Of a stretch of DNA of 23,284 nucleotides, positions 11,401 to 18,844 are shown in pieces. The translations under genes and the position numbers were made by a program. The DNA is from Sergeia podlipaevii (lineage: Eukaryota; Euglenozoa; Kinetoplastea; Trypanosomatida; Trypanosomatidae). Each line of letters opens with the position of its first letter. Within the stretch, counting starts at the first letter, position 1. The notes beneath the pieces were generated by a model. That model made no database searches. It saw nothing but the letters and a program-made list of their open reading frames with translations, and had not been told where the DNA came from. The stretch lies in NCBI GenBank assembly GCA_030849805.1, contig JASANZ010001960.1:4163-27446 (forward strand), given 5' to 3'.

Positions 11401-12924
11401 GAGCGCATGGTGAACGATATGCGCAATGAAGAGGAGCGCATCGACCTCATCCGGCGCACTTTTAAGAACTCGGTCGAGGGACAACACAAGATTGGCGCGT
11501 GCATTGGAAAGGGCAGCTTTGGCGATGTATACGAGGTGGAGGACACCCTAACTGGGGGTAAGATGGCGATGAAGCGTATGCGTCTGCACACGGGGTCTTG
11601 TGCAGACGACATTGTTCAAGAGATTCTCGCAATGACAACGCTGCAGCACGAGAACATCATCCACTACTTCTTTTGTGAGAAAGAAAGCGACGTCATCATC
11701 CGCCTCTACATGGAGCTTGCCCCAGGTGGCACTCTACAGAAGAAGATCCGCCAGCATCCCGGCGTGCCCTTGCCGTTTGATGAGATTGTGCAGCGACTGA
11801 CTGATATATGCCGGGGTCTCGCCTACGTTCGCTCCCAGCACTACGTGCATTGCGACCTAAAGACGGCGAACCTGCTCGTCGGCACACGGGACCGCACGAA
11901 GATTGGTGACTTCGGCACAGCGAAGCAACTGCGACCTGGTCAGATGCTATACAACATGGCGGGTACACCGCAGTACATGGCTCCTGAGGTACTCACCGCG
12001 GACCCCGTTACACGGACAGGCTTTGACTTCAAGGCGGATGTGTGGTCTATTGGGTGTATTGCGCTGGAGATGGCAACTGGGCGGCCGCCCTTTGGTCATC
12101 TTGAGTGCACTCACGGCATGGGAATTATCAAGTATCTCAGCGAACTCACTGAAGCACCTGATATCTCACCTCTCTTTTCCGGCAATCCACTTATCTACGA
12201 GTTTGTGAAGGGGTGCCTTGAGATTGACCCAAAGCAGCGCCCCAGCGCGCAGGATCTTCTGCATTTCGACATCCTTCAAGGCGCCGTCACAAGCATTAGA
12301 GCAGAGCGCATCGTGAAGCGAGCAGAGGTGCTATACAAGCTCAACAAGTACGCTGCCATGCGCGGCGATAACGGGGGACATCTTGGCAACAGTGGCAGGG
12401 ATGGAGGAGGAGACAGCGACTTTACGGATTCCATCACGGGTGATAGCAACGGCACAGACGACTACTTTGGGCATCACGGTGAAAATGGCACCGTAAGTTA
12501 TTACAGCAGTGACCCCGGCGTTGGCAGTGATGGGTTCTACCGAAGCGGCGATGAGTCGTTCTTCTCTCCATCCAATTCTTCGACTACTTCTGATTCTTCC
12601 TCCACTTCGAGCGACGATGACGACGATTCCTCGGAGTGGGAAACGTTCTATAGTCGTCCTGCGTTTTACCCTCCCCAGCGTACTGAGAATATGATCGGTG
12701 ACGCCCAGCATTCAGCAGTCATGCAGTCTCGCTCTCTCACAGAGCATTCCGTGTCAATTGGCGGGGTGGTGAAGACAACATTACCACCAGTCGCACTGAC
12801 TGCGAGTACGCCTGCGAAAAGCGAAGAGCAGGATAAAGAAAAAGGAAGAGAAGAGCAAGACGTTCAAGCGAAGACAGAAAGTAGTGGCGAACATTCGCAA
12901 GGTGGAGTTGTGAAACAGGAATAA
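1177..12924 (+). CDS. Giant multidomain protein kinase (RIIa-like, 2x cNMP-binding, PAS, HK-like, receiver, STE11-like kinase)
   Basis: Predicted 3915-residue soluble signalling kinase. The ATG at 1177 is the first after an in-frame TAA at 1162. Domains seen: RIIa/Dpy-30-like docking helices at about 190-230 (SYITKYRINNIIAGLSL, then LLEQKPDD); low-complexity Ser/Thr/Ala/Gly-rich sequence to about 2110 with His, Gln and Asn runs; a first cNMP-binding roll at about 2139-2250 with FFGEMEV (E2208) and R2219; a second at about 2255-2460, split by a roughly 110-residue insert before VGEAEF (E2434); PAS at about 2754-2850; a histidine-kinase-like region at about 2865-3245 with degenerate ATPase boxes (DNG at 3156, GGI at 3225); a receiver at about 3285-3405 (D3291, D3336, T3373, K3394); and a kinase at 3439-3700 with GKGSFGDV, K3466, E3482, HCDLKTAN (D3560), DFG at 3578 and GTPQYMAPE. 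A Ser/Asp-rich tail follows. The kinase resembles STE11/MEKK types. R of HRD is Cys (non-RD). Catalytic residues are intact, so activity is likely. Ligands, partners and location are inferred, not shown. Confidence 0.93.
2443..2478 (+). repeat. CAC/CAT codon repeat encoding polyhistidine
   Basis: Six CAC then six CAT codons give about 12 consecutive histidines in the disordered N-terminal part of the giant kinase, within a wider His-rich segment. The block switch from CAC to CAT suggests two rounds of triplet expansion. Length polymorphism is likely. Confidence 0.95.
4678..4733 (+). repeat. Triplet repeats encoding Asn- and Thr-rich runs
   Basis: Short AAT/AGT-type and ACT/ACC-type triplet runs encode an Asn/Ser run and then a Thr run in the low-complexity half of the giant kinase. 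Reading frame is kept. Confidence 0.8.
5038..5082 (+). repeat. CAA/CAG codon repeat encoding a Gln-rich run
   Basis: Mixed CAA and CAG codons interrupted by CTG and AGG give a Gln-rich stretch at about residues 1288-1302 of the giant kinase. It is preceded by His residues and may form a short helix or coiled coil. Confidence 0.85.
7171..7206 (+). repeat. CAA/CAG then CAC/CAT repeat encoding Q7H5
   Basis: Seven alternating CAA/CAG codons are followed by five His codons at residues 1999-2010 of the giant kinase, shortly before the folded half begins. Confidence 0.9.
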
Positions 12925-12937
12925 AGCACAATGTCGG

Positions 12938-12976
12938 GAGTTCCTTCTCTTTTTTTTAGAAGAAAAAAAAAAGACT
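12938..12976 (+). other. Inverted repeat in the kinase 3' UTR
   Basis: GGAGT plus a CTTTTTTTT arm faces AAAAAAAAAAG plus ACTCC, with an AGAAG-type loop, starting 14 nt after the stop codon. The 5' arm has a bulge of about seven bases. As RNA it could form an A-U-rich hairpin closed by GGAGU/ACUCC. A 10-bp palindrome, CTTCCGGAAG, overlaps its 3' end (about 12976-12985). Role unknown. Confidence 0.5.
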
Positions 12977-13471
12977 CCTTCCGGAAGCGGATGTTCACCA
13001 AAGATTAGAATACTTCTAGCGCTAAGCAAGAACATGCATATTTGTGCACATCAAAGTGTTTTTTTTTTCTTTTCTTTCTTTTCGCTGTAAGAGAGCGCAT
13101 GTGATGTTTACAAAAAAAAAAAGGAAACTTTATTTTTATCTATACATGTTGTTTGCGTTCTTATTATTTATTATTATTTTTGTTTTTCATTGTTGGCTCC
13201 TTTATATATATTTGTGTGTGTATGTGTTCGTTACGTGCTTTGAATACACGCAGACCGCGTGCTTGTTACGGTGAAGTTTCAAATTACTAAGTTTATCAAT
13301 TATACCTATTACTATTGTTATTGTTGTTGTTGTTGTTTTGCATAAATATAAGGGGGGAAAGATGCAAACCCATCAGCCAGTATATGTATAAAAAGGTAAA
13401 CTACCGAGAACCTCTGCTATTTGTTGTTTACTCTGAAAAAATGCTTAGAAATTTTTTTATTATAAGAAAAA

Positions 13472-13499
13472 TTCTCTTTTTCTTTTATTTTACGTTGAG
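13472..13499 (+). promoter_or_regulatory. Predicted trans-splice acceptor for the Misato gene
   Basis: A T/C-rich tract at about 13472-13490 is followed by AG at 13498-13499, giving a 5' UTR of about 124 nt. A second candidate is the weaker tract at 13570-13583 with AG at 13597-13598, which would leave about 25 nt. I cannot choose between them from sequence alone. Confidence 0.5.
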
Positions 13500-13623
13500 T
13501 ACTCATATAGAAAGAGAATCACTTCATCACAGCCCTTCTCAACAATAGCAACAACCACAGAAAATTAGATTCTTTTGTCTCCCACACACACACTCAAGAG
13601 AAAGAAAAGAGACGAGGTAAACA

Positions 13624-15699
13624 ATGCAGGAACGTGAAGTCGTGACAACGGCATTCGGTAACTACTCTACACTTGTCGCTGCGCAGTGGGCCAACGGTAC
13701 TTCTAACTACGATGTACACCACAACACTCTATACTACGAGCGTAGAGCAGACCGTGTGCAGGGAGGCATCAGCACTGGCGGCATCGTGCGCGTGCCTCGC
13801 TTGCTTCTACTGGACGCACCCCATGCTACCACTATCAGAGAAATAAATGAAGTGGAGCAAGAAGCCGAAGCCCAAGCACAACACCACGAAAGCAATGAAG
13901 AGGGCCAGTACGATACCGATGCCTCCGCACTCCTCATAAATGGTGTGACGTACACTGGGGAAGAGGAACGCATCGAGCGTGCGGCGGCGTACACACGCAG
14001 AAAGTGGTGGGAACGTGGGATCGAAAGCGACGAGGATGAGGATGAAAGTGGATATGGCAACGATAAGGAGCACGAAGAAGATGATGAGCGTGATGGATGG
14101 GAGCAGTACTACTCTTCCAGTGTGGGAAATGTCGGGGTGCAGTCGCCACGGTACTCTGACCCAACAAGCAGCGGGGCGGCAGCAGGGCTGGAGAACATCA
14201 CAGAGGAAGAGAGAGAGAAGCTCTCTAAACAGGATCTGAGAGCGATCAAGAAGAAGCTATTTCGTATGCGTGACAGCACAGTGCCATGGTGGCGGTACAT
14301 TACCACTGGGCTTGATGTGGAGAGCATTACGTCGCTGCGACCGCTGTGCAATGTCGACGCTTCTGGTGATGTACCTGCATCTCACAGTTTTGGCTACGGT
14401 CTTATCAATTACTCCGCTGACCACGAAACTCACGAAGTGGCGACCATGTGTGATGCGCTTCGCCGTCAGCTCGAGAGCGCGGACTTACTGCAGGGCCTGC
14501 AGTGCTTTGTGGATAGTGACTCGCTCTTTGGTGGTATCGCGCACAACGTGTTGGAGAAGTTTGCCGATGAGCAGGGGTTGCGCGTGCCGTGCGTGATCTT
14601 CAGCATTTTCACCGCTCTTCCCGCGGTTTTGCAGGACGAAGAAGCCTCTCAGCAGATTGCATTTGCCGGGCGCCGGCGTGATGAGTCGTGGCTGAACCGC
14701 CTGCTCGCTACCTCGGCCCTCTCGCAACGCACATCGTCCCTTTACGTACCCATTGAAGCGGCTCAGTGGGCACAATTTTTTGGTGCATCAAGACAAGAGC
14801 GACAGGGCAGCGGTGCAGCTTCAGCGGAGGAAGAAGCAGCAGAAGGAAGTGGGGCCTGGCTAGGCGACGACCGAGCAACCGCGCAGTACATTGCCGCCAT
14901 CGCCGACACTGCGCTCTACGGCGTACGCGACGGTGGAAACCCTGAGGCAATGGACCCCCAGGAGGCTGCCGTTGGCGCCAGCAAAGGTCCTGCGTACTAC
15001 ATGCAGGAGTTGTGCCGCACTGTGCGTCCCACGCCGTCTCTCCGCGTGGCCTCGTTGCTAGGTGCGCTTCCCCTGCGCGTGCACGACGCGAATCGACGTC
15101 GTAATGATTTGTGGGGATTCCTCGAGGACACCCCTATGCTCCCTATGAGTGCTGAAGGTCACGCTAGCCCTGCTACGGGTGCATTTGTACCTCTATCCCA
15201 TCCTGTAAAGCACACGCCGAACTCTGACGCCGGCGCCGTGCTTGGTCACTCCGTTTCCTTTCGTGGTGCTGGTGTACTGCCTTCACAAGTGTACCCTACG
15301 CGTGAAGCCATGATGCGGTATGCACTGCCGCTGCGCACTGCCACCTACTTGCCTCTTCTTACACAATCCAACTATCCCGTCTCTCGCACGTTCCCCATGA
15401 GCACTATGTTCCGCAATGGCGAGCTCACCGAAGCACAAGCAGAGGCCATGCGTGGCGTCATGGAGGGCGTCGATGTCGGCGCACACCTGTTAAGCACAAA
15501 CGATGCCGCTGGCATGATCGGCAACATTGTTGTCCAAGGCAAAAAGGCATTGCATCACAAGATGGACATGTATTGCAAGGCGTACGGCATGGAGAAGGAT
15601 GACTGGTCTGACCGACTGGAAGATGTACAGGAGATATACGACTGCTACCACCGCCAGGGCTCAGAAGACGATGATGAGGATGATGATCAGTATTACTAG
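13624..15699 (+). CDS. Misato/DML1 tubulin-like protein
   Basis: Predicted 691-residue member of the Misato/DML1 family. In animals and yeast these are linked to mitochondrial distribution and morphology and to chromosome or spindle behaviour. The N-terminus REVVTTAFGNYSTLVAAQW matches the Misato start, which resembles the tubulin N-terminus. A second segment from WWRYITTGLDV (about 217) through SFGYGLINYS and the region near 296-307 (DSDSLFGGIAHN) corresponds to the tubulin-like core. The glycine-rich GTP-binding signature of true tubulins is degenerate there, so GTP binding is doubtful. Acidic Glu/Asp-rich stretches lie at about 135-165. The last residues form an acidic tail ending in Tyr-Tyr, as in tubulin tails. 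Length is somewhat above the usual 500-600 residues because of acidic and Ala/Glu inserts. Family call fairly sure; role in this organism unknown. Confidence 0.85.
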   Translation: MQEREVVTTAFGNYSTLVAAQWANGTSNYDVHHNTLYYERRADRVQGGISTGGIVRVPRLLLLDAPHATTIREINEVEQEAEAQAQHHESNEEGQYDTDASALLINGVTYTGEEERIERAAAYTRRKWWERGIESDEDEDESGYGNDKEHEEDDERDGWEQYYSSSVGNVGVQSPRYSDPTSSGAAAGLENITEEEREKLSKQDLRAIKKKLFRMRDSTVPWWRYITTGLDVESITSLRPLCNVDASGDVPASHSFGYGLINYSADHETHEVATMCDALRRQLESADLLQGLQCFVDSDSLFGGIAHNVLEKFADEQGLRVPCVIFSIFTALPAVLQDEEASQQIAFAGRRRDESWLNRLLATSALSQRTSSLYVPIEAAQWAQFFGASRQERQGSGAASAEEEAAEGSGAWLGDDRATAQYIAAIADTALYGVRDGGNPEAMDPQEAAVGASKGPAYYMQELCRTVRPTPSLRVASLLGALPLRVHDANRRRNDLWGFLEDTPMLPMSAEGHASPATGAFVPLSHPVKHTPNSDAGAVLGHSVSFRGAGVLPSQVYPTREAMMRYALPLRTATYLPLLTQSNYPVSRTFPMSTMFRNGELTEAQAEAMRGVMEGVDVGAHLLSTNDAAGMIGNIVVQGKKALHHKMDMYCKAYGMEKDDWSDRLEDVQEIYDCYHRQGSEDDDEDDDQYY

Positions 15700-15912
15700 G
15701 AAACGGAGAAGGAAGGAGGATTTTAGAAGATGGTACACTCAACAAAGGCGGCATGAACGCATGAGAGCGTCTGGAGAGCCAGAATATAAACGTCAGAGCC
15801 ATTGCCATAATAAAGGACCTTTGACACAGCTAAACAAAACGGATAAGACAACTCAATGTATAATCACTTTAACAGAAGCGAGTCTACTGGGCAGAAGGAC
15901 AGTTGAAAGAAT

Positions 15913-15926
15913 ACATGCATGCATGT
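15913..15926. repeat. 14-bp perfect palindrome ACATGCATGCATGT
   Basis: A self-complementary run built from overlapping ATGCAT units, in the Misato 3' UTR. No protein or function can be assigned from sequence. Confidence 0.85.
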
Positions 15927-16009
15927 GAATACAAACTATTTCTTTTGTTAAATATTTGCTGCACGGATGACAAACTCTTCTCTCACCTTTTCTCTTTACT
16001 TCTGATTAC

Positions 16010-16083
16010 TGTTTTTTTTTTGTTTTTTATTGGTGTCAATGTTACGAGCAAGTACAGCAGACTTTTTTTCTTTTTTTTCAAAG
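16010..16083 (+). promoter_or_regulatory. Predicted trans-splice acceptor for the TTLL gene
   Basis: Two long T-runs (about 16010-16030 and 16062-16079) precede the first AG after the second run, at 16082-16083. This gives a 5' UTR of about 71 nt. A weaker pyrimidine stretch at 16125-16150 has no AG before the ATG, which supports 16083. Confidence 0.6.
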
Positions 16084-16154
16084 TGTAAAACTGCAAAGAA
16101 AAAAAAAAGCGCAGCGAAGCTGGCTGCTCTCTTTCATTCACTTTATTCATCTGG

Positions 16155-18329
16155 ATGGAGACGAATGGAGCCGCGTCTTCTATCCAAGGATCTTACGTGG
16201 AGGAGGAAGAGGTGCTTGCTGCCTTCAGTGTTGCGCCACCCTTGCTTTCTAGCAGAACAAGCAGCACTGATATAACTGAGATGCAACTGGTCAGTAGTCC
16301 TTTCCCTGGCAGAAGGCCTACTCTGCTTTTCAAAACGTATGACAGACCGTGTGATGGAGAAGTGATGGCGAGTGGGGATGAAGCACGCGATGCGCTTGTG
16401 CAACCTGCACCACTTCCGCTTTTTAGCGTGGACACTCACACCAGGAATTCTTCACTAGTGGATGGTAGGCATGCCAGGCGGCAGGCCCTGACAAAGTCTG
16501 TCTCTCGCACTGGTGGGCCGTATGCTCACCTGACGTACGTTTTGGGTGACGGCGTAGTCCCCTTTACCGCTCTATCCGCCACTCTACAGCATTCCTGCAA
16601 CATGACCCCGCTTGCCGCACGTAAGGCGCTGTTAGACATGACGTGGTCTCTCAAGTGGATTAAGCAGCCGCCTCGCAGTGAGTTTGTGAAGGTGCGTGCA
16701 TACCAGAAGGTGAACCACCTGCCCGGAACGTGGCGCATCGGCCGAAAAAATGAGTTGCACGTCTATCTTCGTCGAGCGGAGCAGCGCTGGACCGCTTTTC
16801 ACCGCGACCACTCGAGTACTGGCGACGCCATGAGAAACTTTTCAATGTACGCACGAGGCGGCAACGCGAGGGACTGCTCTACAACAACAGCAACATTAGA
16901 GCATGCTGTACACGATTTTATCTTTCCCGAGGCGTGGGTGTTGCCCTCTGAGGCAGATGCGTGCACTCGTGCTCTTCGAGACCCGCTGAATCATGGCGAA
17001 CTCTTTATATACAAGCCAACCGACAGTGCTGGTGGGAAAGGCATGCGGCTACTGCGAGGTGGCCCTGATGCACAGGTAGTAAGTTCCACCTCTACGACGG
17101 CCCAGGGAGGAGAAGACAAAGCAAAGAAGCGTGACAGCCGAAACAGGGCTTCCGTGGAGAGAGGTGCATTTGGAGAAGGAAAGACCTCAGCCGTTGCGGT
17201 GCTTCAGCGTTATGTGGCCGACCCATATCTTATTCACGGGTACAAGTTTGATCTGCGTCTTTACGTAGTGGTCACCAGCTATGCTCCTTTGCGCTTGTAT
17301 GTGTATAAGGAGGGTCTAGTACGCTTTGCTAGTAGTCCCTATCTTGCTCCAAGCAAAGGAGCGGCAGAAGCCTTGCCCTATGTGGCGGACAGTTGCATCG
17401 CAGATCCAGACTTACTGACCGCACATTTGACCAATTTCACAGTGAACAAATCAGCTAACAGCGCCGCTGGTAGTAGTAGTAGTGGTGGTGGTAGCGCTGA
17501 TGCTGCAGCATCAGCAACACGTGCACACCCACCTCTAGGCAAGTGGCCACTGGAGGCGCTGCGTGTGCACATGTTGAACGAAGGGCTTGACTGGGCTGGC
17601 ACGCTGCACCGCATCCACGACCTGCTTGCAAAGACACTTTTGTCTATTGCGCCAGAAGTGCGTGCGGAGCTTTGTGACATCGATGATGCTCAGAGAGAGC
17701 TGTCTAGCCGGTTCACTAACACCACCACCACTACTACTACTACAGCAGCAGCTGTTGCCTCCTGCTCTTCCCCACCGTGCACCTTCAAGGGGGTCAGTCC
17801 ATTCTTTGAAATTTACGGTGTGGACGTGCTTCTGCGAGCAGCCCCTGCCATGACTGGCGACACTTGTAGTCGTCGCAAGGTCAGTCGCACACTTACGCCA
17901 GTCATTATGGAGGTGAACATTATGCCCTCTCTCAGCACTCACTATTCACCGCTGGACCAGCGCATAAAGGGCAACTTTATTGCTGACACTTTGACCCTTG
18001 TGGGGCTCACCTCCATGGCGATCAAGCCTTCTGCCAAGCCTACAATGTGCCCTGGCGGCGTCGGGGAGGATGCCCAAAGGAACTACGGTAATGCATTCCT
18101 TGATGGATTGCAAGACGTGAACGAGCTAGAAGCGTGCCTCGTCGCGGAGGAGGAGCTTGCGCGTGCACCAAACTTTGACCGTGTGCTGCCTACAAGTACC
18201 TCCAGTGAAGACTACGCTGCTTTATACCAGCAAGAAGGTTGCCAGTGTGGCAGGACGGGCAGCACGCTGGATGCTGTGCTGAGTGCGTGGATCAGGTGGA
18301 AGGAGGAACGGACTGACCGGAAGGACTGA
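16155..18329 (+). CDS. Tubulin-tyrosine-ligase-like (TTLL) family amino-acid ligase
   Basis: Predicted 724-residue TTLL enzyme of the ATP-grasp fold. Such enzymes attach glutamate, glycine or tyrosine to tubulin tails or other acidic substrates, mostly on axonemal and subpellicular microtubules. Motifs seen: QKVNHLPG (184-191), the ATP-grasp lysine in FIYKPTDSAGGKGM (K287), the TTLL signature YKFDLRLYVVV (K364, D366, R368), HLTNFTVNKSA (from 424), and the metal-binding strand IMEVNIMPSLS (E586, N588) followed by a PLDQRIKGNFIADTL segment. The last segment resembles polyglutamylase-type TTLLs such as TTLL4/5 more than classical TTL, but the transferred amino acid cannot be decided here. Two low-complexity inserts, Ser/Gly/Ala at about 433-458 and a Thr run near 517-525, interrupt the core. 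About 120 N-terminal residues are unrecognised. Catalytic residues appear intact. It follows a tubulin-like gene on the same strand. Confidence 0.92.
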   Translation: METNGAASSIQGSYVEEEEVLAAFSVAPPLLSSRTSSTDITEMQLVSSPFPGRRPTLLFKTYDRPCDGEVMASGDEARDALVQPAPLPLFSVDTHTRNSSLVDGRHARRQALTKSVSRTGGPYAHLTYVLGDGVVPFTALSATLQHSCNMTPLAARKALLDMTWSLKWIKQPPRSEFVKVRAYQKVNHLPGTWRIGRKNELHVYLRRAEQRWTAFHRDHSSTGDAMRNFSMYARGGNARDCSTTTATLEHAVHDFIFPEAWVLPSEADACTRALRDPLNHGELFIYKPTDSAGGKGMRLLRGGPDAQVVSSTSTTAQGGEDKAKKRDSRNRASVERGAFGEGKTSAVAVLQRYVADPYLIHGYKFDLRLYVVVTSYAPLRLYVYKEGLVRFASSPYLAPSKGAAEALPYVADSCIADPDLLTAHLTNFTVNKSANSAAGSSSSGGGSADAAASATRAHPPLGKWPLEALRVHMLNEGLDWAGTLHRIHDLLAKTLLSIAPEVRAELCDIDDAQRELSSRFTNTTTTTTTTAAAVASCSSPPCTFKGVSPFFEIYGVDVLLRAAPAMTGDTCSRRKVSRTLTPVIMEVNIMPSLSTHYSPLDQRIKGNFIADTLTLVGLTSMAIKPSAKPTMCPGGVGEDAQRNYGNAFLDGLQDVNELEACLVAEEELARAPNFDRVLPTSTSSEDYAALYQQEGCQCGRTGSTLDAVLSAWIRWKEERTDRKD

Positions 18330-18439
18330 AAAATCATCTCTCTCTATCTATCTATTCATCTTTCTCTCTGTCCACGTGCATCACGTGCGCATGGCAGCAA
18401 TCTATGAACAGCTGCATTCGGCAACGATATGAAGCGTGG

Positions 18440-18476
18440 GTAGATATAGATATCTACACGACTGCCCCCTAGGGGG
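18440..18476. other. Two adjacent palindromes in the TTLL-NSF spacer
   Basis: The arms GTAGATAT and ATATCTAC (18440-18457) flank a 2-nt centre, so as RNA a 6-7 bp stem could form. Seven bases on, CCCCCTAGGGGG (18465-18476) is a perfect 12-bp palindrome in an otherwise AT-rich spacer. No function can be assigned. Confidence 0.6.
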
Positions 18477-18716
18477 GGAGTAAGAGAAGGCGATACAATT
18501 GAAACAGGCAATCTTTGTGTTAAAGTATCACTGTGTGAGTGTACATTGAGGGGTTTTACTTCTCTCTTGGTCTTTCCTTTCCCAAACTCCTTGCTCGCTG
18601 CTATCGCATCTATGTGTGCTTTCATCCCCCATCTCCCTTTACTTTCACCTTTTTTGCCACGCGCACCTCTCTTCACTCTTAACGGAAGGAGAAAATAGTA
18701 GAAACGTAAGGAAAGA

Positions 18717-18732
18717 TTTTTTTTTCTGCTAG
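18717..18732 (+). promoter_or_regulatory. Predicted trans-splice acceptor for the NSF gene
   Basis: A T-run with C (18717-18729) is followed at once by AG at 18731-18732. Use of this AG gives a 5' UTR of about 112 nt containing a CA/TA-rich repeat. Later AGs lack a comparable tract. Confidence 0.55.
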
Positions 18733-18783
18733 TTGAAGGGCTTTACCTTGTACATAAAGAACAGCTGCATATATACTTCAGCT

Positions 18784-18828
18784 GTACGCACGCACGCACA
18801 CACATATACACACATATACATACACGCA
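18784..18828. repeat. CGCA/CA/TATACA simple repeat in the NSF 5' leader
   Basis: Tandem CGCA then CACA and TATACA units lie 17-60 nt upstream of the NSF start codon, within the predicted 5' UTR. Probably a length-variable microsatellite. Confidence 0.8.
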
Positions 18829-18844
18829 GTATAGTATTCTCGCT

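Larger units (their letters stand above)
12925..13623. other. Intergenic spacer between giant kinase and Misato genes
   Basis: No gene is seen. The stretch holds T-runs, A-runs, a TTG/TTA-type repeat near 13310-13337 and a TG-rich patch near 13205-13230. A T-rich/A-rich inverted repeat sits just after the kinase stop codon (12938-12976). The pyrimidine tract for the next gene is at the right end. Short open frames here are homopolymer artefacts. Confidence 0.8.
15700..16154. other. Intergenic spacer between Misato and TTLL genes
   Basis: No gene is seen. It contains a 14-bp perfect palindrome, ACATGCATGCATGT (15913-15926), T-rich tracts at about 15985-16080 and an A-run near 16098-16108. The acceptor of the TTLL gene lies at the right end. 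Confidence 0.8.
18330..18844. other. Intergenic spacer between TTLL and NSF genes
   Basis: No gene is seen. It contains a TCTA/CTAT-type repeat at about 18337-18362, two adjacent palindromes at 18440-18476, C/T-rich tracts at 18550-18680 and a CGCA/CA/TATACA repeat at about 18784-18828 just before the NSF start. Confidence 0.8.
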
